Shown piece by piece: positions 34,005 to 41,353 of a stretch of 64,000 bases of DNA (positions within the stretch are counted from its first letter, which is position 1; the number at the start of each line of letters is the position of its first letter). Location of the stretch: the NCBI GenBank assembly GCA_963728145.1, contig CAVSJA010000008.1, forward strand, positions 491,247 to 555,246. The letters are read 5' to 3'. The notes beneath the pieces are model-generated. The model was not told where the DNA came from and made no database searches. It saw only the letters and a program-made list of their open reading frames with translations. This DNA comes from CAVSJA01 sp963728145. Its GTDB lineage: Bacteria; Bacteroidota; Bacteroidia; Chitinophagales; Chitinophagaceae. A program made the translations under genes and the position numbers.

Positions 34005-34016
34005 GTAATTTCCCGT

Positions 34017-35528
34017 ATGGAAATTCTGAATGCTGCTCAGACCCGGGCGTGGGATGAGTTTACAATGCAGCATGAACCCATCGCATCGATTGATTTAATG
34101 GAAAGAGCCGCTGGTGCCTGCTATCAATGGCTGATGCGAAATGGTTTCGAGCGCAGACGATTTACTATTTTCTGTGGTAAAGGAAATAACGGAGGAGATG
34201 GATTGGCGCTCGCTCGTTTGCTCAATCATTCAAAACATGCCGTAACGGTTTATATTCTTGAATTCGGTCATTTGGGAACAGATGATTTCCAGTCAAACCT
34301 TGCTGCGCTACACGAGACCGAAACTGATGTTAAATTTATTTCAGCCCCAGAAACCATTCCTGCTATTAGTCCGGGAGAAATTATTATCGACGCACTATTT
34401 GGTTCCGGATTAAGCAGACCACTGGAAGGATTAACCGCTTTGCTGGTAAAGCGATTGAATCAAAGTGGAAATACCGTAATATCCATTGACATTCCAAGTG
34501 GCCTGTACGTTGATAAGCCAACCGGTTCAAACACTGTAGTAAAAGCCAAACACAGCTTGAGTTTTCAGTCTCAAAAACTCGCTTTTCTGGTCGGAGAAAA
34601 TGCAGCTTATTTTGGGGAAGTTCATATTCTTGATATTGGCCTTCATCCGGAATTCCCGAATAATTCTACTTCTTCCTTTATATGGGTGGATAAGGATTAT
34701 GCTGCCAGATTGTATCGTCCACGAAAAAAATTCTCGCACAAAGGTCATTTTGGACATGCCGCCATTATTAGTGGAAGCAGAGGCATGATGGGTGCTACGA
34801 TTCTTTGCACAAAGGCTTGCGTTCGGATTGGCGCGGGTAAAGTGACAGCGCATATTCCTGTGTGCGGGCATACCATTATGCAAATCTCTATCCCGGAGGC
34901 AATGTCGAAAATTGAAACCGGGGATGATTACCTGAAAGAAATTTCCAGTCTCGAAAAATACAATGCCGTTGGAATTGGTCCTGGTATAGGATTGCATGAA
35001 CATTTTGACCTCATCCTGGAATCAATATTTGACCAGTTCAAAAAACCGATGGTGGTTGATGCGGATGCATTGACTATTTTATCACAGAACAGTGCTTTGC
35101 TCAAACGAATTCCAGCCCTGTCCATTCTCACCCCCCACCCTAAGGAACTGGAACGATTATTCGGACCCTATACCAACGATTTTGAAGCTATTGAACGTAC
35201 TATTTCAAAATCGAAGGAGTTTAATATCATAATTGTATTGAAGGGACATCACACGATGATTGCCACCCCCTCAGGTAAATGCTATATGAATAGTTCGGGA
35301 AATCCCGGAATGGCAAAAGGTGGCAGTGGAGATGTGCTGACCGGAATTATCACTGGACTGCTGGCCCAGGGTTATGATCCCGAAAGGGCGGCAGTGTTGG
35401 GTGTGTTTTTACACGGACATGCGGCAGACCTTGCAGTAAAACAGGTGGCAGAAGAATTCCTTATTCCATCGGATGTAATAGATCATTTGGGATATGCGTT
35501 GCTCGATCTTTATCCGAAGATTTCTTAG
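34017..35528 (+). CDS. nnr: Bifunctional NAD(P)HX epimerase/dehydratase
   Basis: The 503-aa enzyme repairs hydrated NAD(P)H. The N-terminal epimerase (about residues 1-215; ERAAGACYQWL, CGKGNNGGDGLALARLL, DALFGSGLSRPL, SIDIPSGL) interconverts the two NAD(P)HX forms. The C-terminal ADP-dependent dehydratase (about 235-503; GSRGMMGATILCTKACVRIG, VDADALTIL, LTPHPKELERLFG, GMAKGGSGDVLTGIITGLLAQ) restores NAD(P)H. Full-length fusion typical of bacteria, 12 bp after the serine hydrolase gene. Confidence 0.95.
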   Translation: MEILNAAQTRAWDEFTMQHEPIASIDLMERAAGACYQWLMRNGFERRRFTIFCGKGNNGGDGLALARLLNHSKHAVTVYILEFGHLGTDDFQSNLAALHETETDVKFISAPETIPAISPGEIIIDALFGSGLSRPLEGLTALLVKRLNQSGNTVISIDIPSGLYVDKPTGSNTVVKAKHSLSFQSQKLAFLVGENAAYFGEVHILDIGLHPEFPNNSTSSFIWVDKDYAARLYRPRKKFSHKGHFGHAAIISGSRGMMGATILCTKACVRIGAGKVTAHIPVCGHTIMQISIPEAMSKIETGDDYLKEISSLEKYNAVGIGPGIGLHEHFDLILESIFDQFKKPMVVDADALTILSQNSALLKRIPALSILTPHPKELERLFGPYTNDFEAIERTISKSKEFNIIIVLKGHHTMIATPSGKCYMNSSGNPGMAKGGSGDVLTGIITGLLAQGYDPERAAVLGVFLHGHAADLAVKQVAEEFLIPSDVIDHLGYALLDLYPKIS

Positions 35529-35668
35529 GTACAAATTCAAGCAAATCAAAAATTTATTACAGAAATTTGCACAAACAGTTTTAATTTAGCCGCGAAATTA
35601 TCCTTACCGTTTGAAACAGGACTCCTGATCCCCCGTTGAAGATTACTCTGACCAACAAAAACAATTGT

Positions 35669-38068
35669 ATGAAGAAACTCTACCAAACCTTCGCCAGGAT
35701 GGTGATCCTGGCATTCTTTATCCTTTCCTTCTCTCAGGCTTTCGCAGAAAAAGATACGGTTGTAAATACCAACAGTAGTGGACTTGGTTCCCTTGCTGCG
35801 GCTATTGATAGCTGTAATATGCGTGTCGGTGTCGATACTATAGTTTTTGCTTTGCCTGAAGATCAGTCGATGACAATCAATCTTACTGCTCCCTTGCCCG
35901 CAATTTCTGACACCGTATTTATCGACGGTTATTCGCAACCGGGTGCAACCCAGGGCGACATCGCAACTCGTTTGATCCGGGTTGGTATCAATGGATCTGC
36001 TATGAGCCCTCAAGGCCATATATTGCTCATAAATGCAGACGGCGTTTCCATAGCTGGCTTGGCGATTTATCTTTCACAGCTCTCAGGTGTGAGAATTGAA
36101 AGTGGGGCCGATGGTGCTCATGTATGGGGTAACTATATTGGAACGGATACAACCGGAACAACTCCCGGGCTCGGCTGTGGCTTCGACGGTATTGTTGCGA
36201 ACACATTTGCAGGTCTTCCTGTCATAGACCTCGTCATCGGAACTAACGGCGACGGCACCAATGATGCCAATGAGGGAAATCTGATCTGCAGCAATCTTGA
36301 GGACGGGATATTCTTATGGGCCGTGCAGGGATCCACGATTGCAGGTAACATAATTGGGTTGGATAAGAATGGATCTGGTAGTCTCGGCAATGGCCGCAAC
36401 GGAATTTTGAATACGGTTGCAGCAAATGGCAACACGATCGGGACCGATGGAGATGGAATTAGTGATAACCTTGAAGGAAACAGAATTTGTAACAATGTCG
36501 GTCGTGGAATCTTAATAGCATCCGTTTCAAATGCAAATATAGTTGCCGGAAATATAGTGGGCCTTGACGCAGCGAACAATGCGGCGGGAAATGGAACTAA
36601 TGGAATCGAAATATTTAATGGCTCCGACAATCGCATTGGAACAAATGGAGATGGCACTTCAGACCCCGTTGAAAGAAATATCATTTGCTCCAATACCGGT
36701 GATGGTATTCGAATAACCGCTGATGATTTCTTTGGCCTTAATTCAAATAGCGATGGGAATGTTGTTGCAGGAAATGCGATAGGAACAAATGCTGCCGGTG
36801 TTTTGGTTCGAGGTAATACCCTGGCCGGTGTTACAATTTTTGCAGCATTCGACCTGAGCGCATCTGACAATATAATCGGTTCAAACAATGATGCGAGTGG
36901 AGACGATTCAGAAGGAAATATTATCGCAAACAATGCGGTAGGAATAGCTACAAATGCTCCTGCAGGCGCAACGCTTATTGCAGGAAATAAATTCTCGCGC
37001 AATTCAATTTTTAATAATCTCCAATTGGGAATTGACCTTCATGCGGATGGAGTGACTTCAAACGATGATGGAGATGGAGACGCAGGCGCCAACGAATTGT
37101 TCAATTTCCCGGTTATTACATCGGCCCAATTAGATGGAAGCAATAACCTGATCATCTCTGGATTTTCCCGTCCGGGCTCGGTAATTGAATTCTATATTGC
37201 CGATGCGGGTCCGAATCCATTTCCCCTTCCGGGTGGCTATACCAAAAGCTTTGGGGAAGGAAGAACGTATTTATTCCGTGCACAGGAAGGTTCAGCCCTG
37301 GATGGAATTAATGACGATAGTACAACGACTGGCACTTACGATGGCAATGACGAAGGAACCGGAACAGGCGGAACAAGAACTGAAAATAAATTCGGTTTTT
37401 CTATTCCTGCTGCCTCCCTGCCTGCGGCCGTATCGGGTGGAACAAGAATCACGGCATTAGCCTATCAGTTTGATGCAGGTTCGGGTAACACGTCTGAATT
37501 TGGTGGAATATTGATAACAGCCATCACTCCTGTTAATCTTACTTCTTTCAGAGGAAGATTGAATGATGATAAAGTTTATCTCAACTGGACTACTTCTGAA
37601 GAACATAATAATAGTCACTTTGAAGTTGAACGAAGCAGTAATGGTTCGAGCTTCGAAAAAGTTGGCGAAGTTATCGGTAAGGGCGGCATAAATAATGAGT
37701 ATGCCTTCACTGATAATGGTCCATTGTCGAAAGTGAACTACTATCGCCTGAAGCAAGTTGATATAGATGGCAAATTCACTTATACCCGCACGATCGTATT
37801 GCGTAATGATCTCGGCACGATCAAAGGAACTGTAGCTCCGAATCCATTTGTAAGCAACCTGAATGTTAGCTACAAATTAGATCGTGATGAAAAGGTTCAT
37901 ATCCGCATCTATGATCAAATGGGAAGAATGCTCAAATACTACCAGGTTCAGGGTAACAAGGGAACCAATACCCATAACCTGAACGACCTCGGTACATTAC
38001 CAGCAGGTACCTACACAATAGAGGTTAAAGGAGATAATATTAAGTTCCAACAGAAGTTGGTGAAGTAA
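35669..38068 (+). CDS. Right-handed beta-helix protein with T9SS sorting domain
   Basis: The frame opens at 35636; Met at 35669 (MKKLYQTFARMVILAFFILS) begins a signal peptide and gives 799 aa. The body has repeated parallel beta-helix coils with NRIGTNGDGTSD, NxIGTDGDG and GNxIGxDxxG motifs, each near 40 residues, with Asp/Asn-rich turns that could bind Ca2+. A TSEEHNNSHFEVERSSNGSS region and the C-terminal T9SS type A domain (VAPNPFVSNLNVSYKLD ... GTYTIEVKGDNIKFQQKLVK) show export by type IX secretion. It may be an adhesin or polysaccharide-binding surface protein. Confidence 0.9.
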   Translation: MKKLYQTFARMVILAFFILSFSQAFAEKDTVVNTNSSGLGSLAAAIDSCNMRVGVDTIVFALPEDQSMTINLTAPLPAISDTVFIDGYSQPGATQGDIATRLIRVGINGSAMSPQGHILLINADGVSIAGLAIYLSQLSGVRIESGADGAHVWGNYIGTDTTGTTPGLGCGFDGIVANTFAGLPVIDLVIGTNGDGTNDANEGNLICSNLEDGIFLWAVQGSTIAGNIIGLDKNGSGSLGNGRNGILNTVAANGNTIGTDGDGISDNLEGNRICNNVGRGILIASVSNANIVAGNIVGLDAANNAAGNGTNGIEIFNGSDNRIGTNGDGTSDPVERNIICSNTGDGIRITADDFFGLNSNSDGNVVAGNAIGTNAAGVLVRGNTLAGVTIFAAFDLSASDNIIGSNNDASGDDSEGNIIANNAVGIATNAPAGATLIAGNKFSRNSIFNNLQLGIDLHADGVTSNDDGDGDAGANELFNFPVITSAQLDGSNNLIISGFSRPGSVIEFYIADAGPNPFPLPGGYTKSFGEGRTYLFRAQEGSALDGINDDSTTTGTYDGNDEGTGTGGTRTENKFGFSIPAASLPAAVSGGTRITALAYQFDAGSGNTSEFGGILITAITPVNLTSFRGRLNDDKVYLNWTTSEEHNNSHFEVERSSNGSSFEKVGEVIGKGGINNEYAFTDNGPLSKVNYYRLKQVDIDGKFTYTRTIVLRNDLGTIKGTVAPNPFVSNLNVSYKLDRDEKVHIRIYDQMGRMLKYYQVQGNKGTNTHNLNDLGTLPAGTYTIEVKGDNIKFQQKLVK

Positions 38069-38461
38069 TTGTGAATTATTCATAATAATCTAAGGCTCCT
38101 GAAAAGGAGCCTTTCCATTTTTGGTCGGGATGAATGTAAGAAGGGCCAATTTATAAAATTCTATAAGACAATGTAATGTGCTATTGATTCTTTAAATAAC
38201 TCACGATTAGCTCACGTGATTGCGGTAGTACTAAAGAACTGATGCAAAGTTAAATTCTTAAACATACAGCTTGATAATTGATACGCAAATTCTTTTGTCT
38301 TTACCTCGATGTCACTTTGATTTCCCGGTATTCTGCCATTCATTCCATCTCTGGAATATTCGTCTTCTAGCCGGGATGGTTTTTTTTGATGCCCTGTTTT
38401 AATAGTTTTTATTTATACAATATTGCAGATATTTAAGGTTCTGTTACGCAAAATTAGTTTT
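38069..38461. other. Intergenic region
   Basis: Apart from the terminator at 38092-38121 I see no gene. The promoter of the DJ-1/PfpI gene must lie near 38440-38461, but no clear TAnnTTTG box is seen. Confidence 0.5.
38092..38121 (+). terminator. Rho-independent terminator after beta-helix gene
   Basis: AAGGCTCC...GGAGCCTT stem with GAAAA-type loop, followed by CCATTTTT. Confidence 0.8.
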
Positions 38462-39061
38462 ATGAATTACAATAAAAAGATACTTATTATAACCGGCGAT
38501 GCAGGTGAAAGTTTTGAAATCCTGTATGCATCACACCGCCTGTTGGAAGCGGGATACCAACCCGTAATTGCAGCACCTACGGTAAAGCGAATGAATCTGG
38601 TGATGCACGATTTTGAACCGGGTTGGGAAACATATATTGAACGTCAGGGTTACCTTATGGAATCTGACATTTCGTTTGATGATGTAAATCCTGGAGACTA
38701 TCATTCCCTTCTTATTCCTGGCGGCAGGGCACCCGAATTTTTACGAAACGATCAACGGGTAATAAACATTGTCAACGCTTTTCATAACAGCAATAAATAC
38801 ATATTTGCTATTTGCCATGGAGTTCAAATATTAGTAACCGCTGGTCTGGTAAATGGACGAAAGATCGCTTGTTATGAACATGTAAAATTTGAAGTTGAAT
38901 CATGCGGTGGTATTTATGTAACACCAGAGCAGGCAGTTCAGGACGGAAAAATTATTACCGGGAAAACATGGCAGTCGCACCCTGAATTTTACAAGCTTGT
39001 ATTTCACTGTCTTGAAAAAACAAAGGAGGCAGAACCGGGAACACAGGTTGTTATAAATTAG
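38462..39061 (+). CDS. DJ-1/PfpI family protein
   Basis: Met at 38462 (MNYNKKILIITGDAGESFEI) is preferred over the 13-residue extension; the product is 199 aa. It has the class I glutamine amidotransferase-like fold with nucleophile Cys118-His119 in FAICHGVQIL and LLIPGGRAPEFL, as in PfpI/DJ-1 proteins, which act as deglycases, chaperones or hydratases. A hydrolase gene starts 9 bp after the stop, so the two form an operon. Confidence 0.9.
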   Translation: MNYNKKILIITGDAGESFEILYASHRLLEAGYQPVIAAPTVKRMNLVMHDFEPGWETYIERQGYLMESDISFDDVNPGDYHSLLIPGGRAPEFLRNDQRVINIVNAFHNSNKYIFAICHGVQILVTAGLVNGRKIACYEHVKFEVESCGGIYVTPEQAVQDGKIITGKTWQSHPEFYKLVFHCLEKTKEAEPGTQVVIN

Positions 39062-39070
39062 GCGTCGTTG

Positions 39071-39934
39071 ATGTATGTTTATAAGCAATATGATCAGGAG
39101 TCACTTGACATCCAATATAATAACAGGCTGCATGTTCCTGATTATACAGATTATCTAAACACCTGGAAATTGCTAAGCAGGCATACAGAACAACAATTAA
39201 CGGTTATAAGAGATATTCCCTATGGTAATTTACAACGGGAAAGATTAGACATATATCCTTCGTTACAACTTCAATCTAAAACATTGATTTTTATTCACGG
39301 GGGCTATTGGCAAATGCTGGATAAATCCATGTTTCACTTTATTGCAAATGGCTTTTACTCTTACGGCGTCACCACTGTGTTATTAAACTATCCTCTTGCG
39401 CCGGAAGTTTCTATAGATCAAATTGTACTATCATGTAGAAAGGCAATTAAATGGTTGTACAGTAACTTTTCTGTGTTTAATGGAGATCCTCATCAAATGT
39501 ATGTTGCAGGTCATAGTGCAGGAGGACATTTGGCTGCAATGCTCATGGCAACAGATTGGGAAGTTTTCGACCCCGGTCTTTCAGCTAATGTGCTGAAGGG
39601 AATTTGTGCTGTTAGTGGCTTGTTTAATTTGGTTCCTATCTACCTTTCTTATATCAACAAGGTTTTAAAGATGGATATGGAAACTGCTAAATGTAATAGT
39701 CCTGTAAGGCTTGAACCTTCAAACTCATGTCCTTTAATCCTTGCTGTAGGTGAAGCAGAAACAGCAGAATTTAACGATCAGAGCAAAGAATTGTATACTT
39801 GCTGGAAAAACACTGCGATAGATAGTCAACTTTTACAATTGCCGAGACAAAATCACTATTCAATTGCCGAAACAATTGTAGATCCGCAGTCTTCCCTTCA
39901 CCAGGCATTGCGACAATTAATGAAGATTAAATAA
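39071..39934 (+). CDS. Alpha/beta hydrolase, arylformamidase-like
   Basis: ATG 39071 is preceded directly by TTG; the product is 287 aa. It has HGGYW (residues 76-80), the oxyanion-hole motif of kynurenine formamidases and related esterases; nucleophile Ser149 in GHSAGGH; and a C-terminal LPRQNHYSI segment with the catalytic His. Arylformamidase (tryptophan catabolism) is possible, but no kynurenine-pathway gene is adjacent, so substrate remains open. It is coupled to the DJ-1/PfpI gene upstream. Confidence 0.87.
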   Translation: MYVYKQYDQESLDIQYNNRLHVPDYTDYLNTWKLLSRHTEQQLTVIRDIPYGNLQRERLDIYPSLQLQSKTLIFIHGGYWQMLDKSMFHFIANGFYSYGVTTVLLNYPLAPEVSIDQIVLSCRKAIKWLYSNFSVFNGDPHQMYVAGHSAGGHLAAMLMATDWEVFDPGLSANVLKGICAVSGLFNLVPIYLSYINKVLKMDMETAKCNSPVRLEPSNSCPLILAVGEAETAEFNDQSKELYTCWKNTAIDSQLLQLPRQNHYSIAETIVDPQSSLHQALRQLMKIK

Positions 39935-39945
39935 CTTATCTACTC

Positions 39946-40003
39946 TGGCAGGCATCGGCGAGATCCGAACGACGTGCCCCGCCGATGGCGGGGCTACATC
40001 CCG
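39946..40003 (-). repeat. Truncated tRNA-like copy 0
   Basis: It retains the acceptor 5' strand (CGGGATGTAG), the hairpin that replaces the D-arm, and the anticodon region; the T-arm is degraded (ATCGGCGAGATC region). Confidence 0.6.
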
Positions 40004-40242
40004 ATAATTAATCTTTTGAAGGCTTCGCCACCTCTCCAGGATTTTATTTGCTTTTCTCTTTTCAATGCTGCTTCCCTGTTTGGATATTCTTCCACTAATA
40101 CTAACCTGAATGGAATTCGATTCCTTGTCGATCGTTGTTTACCAGAGTTATGAAAAAGTAATCTTGCTTCAACATCGCTGGTTTCGCCAATATAATATTG
40201 GTGATCCTTCAGACTTTGCAAAATATAGACGTAATGAGACAT
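39994..40242 (-). CDS. GIY-YIG nuclease family protein, copy 1
   Basis: The 82-aa protein (start ATG 40242, directly after a terminator T-tract) is a minimal GIY-YIG domain of the UPF0213/COG2827 type. It shows YVYILQSLKDHQYYIGETSD (the GIY and YIG strands), VEARLLFHNSGKQ with the catalytic Arg, RSTRNRIPFRLVLVEEYPNR, and EAALKREKQIKSW with the conserved Glu. An in-frame extension to 40311 only reads the tRNA-like copy backwards and is rejected. The TAG stop falls in the next tRNA-like copy. It differs from copies 2 and 3 at a few residues (e.g. ends IIGM rather than IKGM). Confidence 0.85.
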   Translation of the reverse strand: MSHYVYILQSLKDHQYYIGETSDVEARLLFHNSGKQRSTRNRIPFRLVLVEEYPNREAALKREKQIKSWRGGEAFKRLIIGM

Positions 40243-40275
40243 AAAAAGCCCTGGTTTATGACAGAGCTTTTGAAT
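40243..40275 (-). terminator. Terminator hairpin touching the start of GIY-YIG copy 1
   Basis: Minus strand: AAAAGCTCTG, loop, CAGGGCTTTTT, immediately followed by ATG 40242. It would end transcripts that start in the upstream tRNA-like copy. Confidence 0.7.
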
Positions 40276-40278
40276 CAG

Positions 40279-40360
40279 TCGGGATGACTGGATTCGAACC
40301 AGTCCCGCCATCGGCGGGATCCCGAACGACGTGCCCCGCCATTGGCGGGGCTACATCCCT
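40279..40360 (-). repeat. tRNA-Pro-like copy 1
   Basis: The 82-nt copy has acceptor strands AGGGATG/CATCCCG, D-arm replaced by GCCCCGCCAATGGCGGGGC, loop TTCGGGA kept, the 3' anticodon strand and variable loop replaced by TCCCGCCGATGGCGGGA, T-loop TTCGAAT intact. Confidence 0.8.
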
Positions 40361-40599
40361 TTAATCAACCTTTTGAAAGCTTCCCCTCCTTTCCAGGATT
40401 TTATTTGCTTTTCTCTTTTCAATGCTGCTTCCCTGTTTGGATATTCTTCCACTAATACTAACCTAAATGGAATTCGATTCCTCGTGGATCGTTGCTTACC
40501 AGAGTTATGAAAAAGTAATCGTGCTTCAACATCACTGGTTTCGCCAATATAATATCTGTGATCCTTCAAACTTTGCAAAATGTAAACATAGTGCGACAT
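40351..40599 (-). CDS. GIY-YIG nuclease family protein, copy 2
   Basis: Second 82-aa minimal GIY-YIG protein (ATG 40599), with the same motifs as copy 1: YVYIL, YYIGETSDVEAR, STRNRIPFRLVLVEEYPN and KREKQIKSW. It is almost identical in DNA to copy 3, which implies recent duplication or gene conversion. The same terminator hairpin touches its ATG (40600-40632). The TAG stop lies at positions 8-10 of tRNA-like copy 1, overlapping it by 10 bp. Confidence 0.85.
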   Translation of the reverse strand: MSHYVYILQSLKDHRYYIGETSDVEARLLFHNSGKQRSTRNRIPFRLVLVEEYPNREAALKREKQIKSWKGGEAFKRLIKGM

Positions 40600-40632
40600 A
40601 AAAAGCCCTGGTTTATGACAGAGCTTTTGAAT
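40600..40632 (-). terminator. Terminator hairpin touching the start of GIY-YIG copy 2
   Basis: Same hairpin as at 40243-40275: AAAAGCTCTG / CAGGGCTTTTT, then ATG. Confidence 0.7.
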
Positions 40633-40635
40633 AAG

Positions 40636-40717
40636 TCGGGATGACAGGATTCGAACCAGTCCCGCCATCGGCGGGATCCCGAACGACGTGCCCCGCCATT
40701 GGCGGGGCTACATCCCT
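40636..40717 (-). repeat. tRNA-Pro-like copy 2
   Basis: Same structure as copy 1; the T-stem has one change (CCTGTCATCCCG rather than CCAGTCATCCCG), which would weaken pairing. Confidence 0.8.
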
Positions 40718-40956
40718 TTAATCAACCTTTTGAAAGCTTCCCCTCCTTTCCAAGATTTTATTTGCTTTTCTCTTTTCAATGCTGTTTCCCTGTCTGGATA
40801 TTCTTCCACTAATACTAACCTAAATGGAGTTCGATTCCTCGTGGATCGTTGCTTACCAGAGTTATGAAAAAGTAATCGTGCTTCAACATCACTGGTTTCG
40901 CCAATATAATATCTGTGATCCTTCAAACTTTGCAAAATGTAAACATAATGAGACAT
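40708..40956 (-). CDS. GIY-YIG nuclease family protein, copy 3
   Basis: Third 82-aa minimal GIY-YIG protein (ATG 40956). Compared with copy 2 it has changes such as NRTPFR for NRIPFR and PDRETALKRE for PNREAALKRE; catalytic residues are kept. It is the copy closest to the intact tRNA gene. A terminator hairpin (AAAAGCTCTG / CAGGGCTTTTT with a CATAAAA loop) again touches its start. All three copies remain open and intact, so the protein is under selection or the duplications are recent. Confidence 0.85.
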   Translation of the reverse strand: MSHYVYILQSLKDHRYYIGETSDVEARLLFHNSGKQRSTRNRTPFRLVLVEEYPDRETALKREKQIKSWKGGEAFKRLIKGM

Positions 40957-40989
40957 AAAAAGCCCTGTTTTATGACAGAGCTTTTGAAC
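40957..40989 (-). terminator. Terminator hairpin touching the start of GIY-YIG copy 3
   Basis: AAAAGCTCTGT / ACAGGGCTTTTT then ATG 40956, as in the other two units. Confidence 0.7.
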
Positions 40990-40992
40990 CAG

Positions 40993-41074
40993 TCGGGATG
41001 ACTGGATTCGAACCAGTCCCGCCATCGGCGGGATCCCGAACGACGTGCACCGCCGATGGCGGGGCTACATCCCA
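40993..41074 (-). repeat. tRNA-Pro-like copy 3
   Basis: As copies 1 and 2, but the D-arm hairpin has one mismatch (GCCCCGCCATCGGCGGTGC) and the 5' end is T rather than A. Confidence 0.8.
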
Positions 41075-41106
41075 TAAATTAATTTTTGATAGAGTTTTTG
41101 AATCAG

Positions 41107-41182
41107 TCGGGATGACTGGATTCGAACCAGCGACCCCGTCGTCCCGAACGACGTGCCCCGCCATTGGCGGGGCTACATCCCA
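41107..41182 (-). repeat. tRNA-Pro-like copy 4 (D-arm replaced only)
   Basis: This 76-nt copy keeps the complete anticodon arm (CGTCG TTCGGGA CGACG), variable loop GGGTC and T-arm of the intact tRNA; only the D-arm is replaced by GCCCCGCCAATGGCGGGGC, and base 1 is T, so the C1-G72 pair of tRNA-Pro is lost. It is the intermediate form between tRNA-Pro and copies 1-3. Confidence 0.8.
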
Positions 41183-41215
41183 TAAAATTAATTTTTGATA
41201 GAGTTTTTGAATCAG

Positions 41216-41289
41216 TCGGGATGACTGGATTCGAACCAGCGACCCCGTCGTCCCGAACGACGTGCGCTACCGGGCTGCGCTACATCCCG
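41216..41289 (-). tRNA. tRNA-Pro (anticodon CGG)
   Basis: A complete 74-nt cloverleaf: acceptor CGGGATG/CATCCCG with C1-G72 and discriminator A73 (tRNA-Pro identity), U8 A9, D-stem GCGC/GCGC with loop AGCCCGGTA, anticodon stem CGTCG/CGACG with loop TTCGGGA (anticodon CGG, reads CCG), variable GGGTC, T-arm GCTGG TTCGAAT CCAGT. CCA is not encoded. It is the intact gene from which the adjoining array derives. Confidence 0.95.
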
Positions 41290-41353
41290 AATTTTAATTT
41301 ATTAAGGTTGCTAGAATGGCAAAAATACTGTTCGTCATCACTCCTTCCAAACA

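Larger units (their letters stand above)
39946..41289 (-). mobile_element. tRNA-Pro-derived tandem array with GIY-YIG nuclease genes
   Basis: Reading on the minus strand from an intact tRNA-Pro (41289), the array is: two tRNA-like copies without nuclease gene between (41182, 41074), then three units each of nuclease gene plus tRNA-like copy (period exactly 357 bp for the copies at 40279, 40636 and 40993), ending in a truncated copy near 39946-40003. All copies keep the anticodon-loop region and, except the last, the T-arm and 3' acceptor strand. It looks like a small element that multiplied in the tRNA gene. No transposase or integrase other than GIY-YIG is present. Confidence 0.65.

Noticed and set aside
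39946..41289. CRISPR array
   Set aside because: The repeat period is 357 bp with coding sequence between; the repeats are tRNA-derived, and there are no short unique spacers or cas genes.
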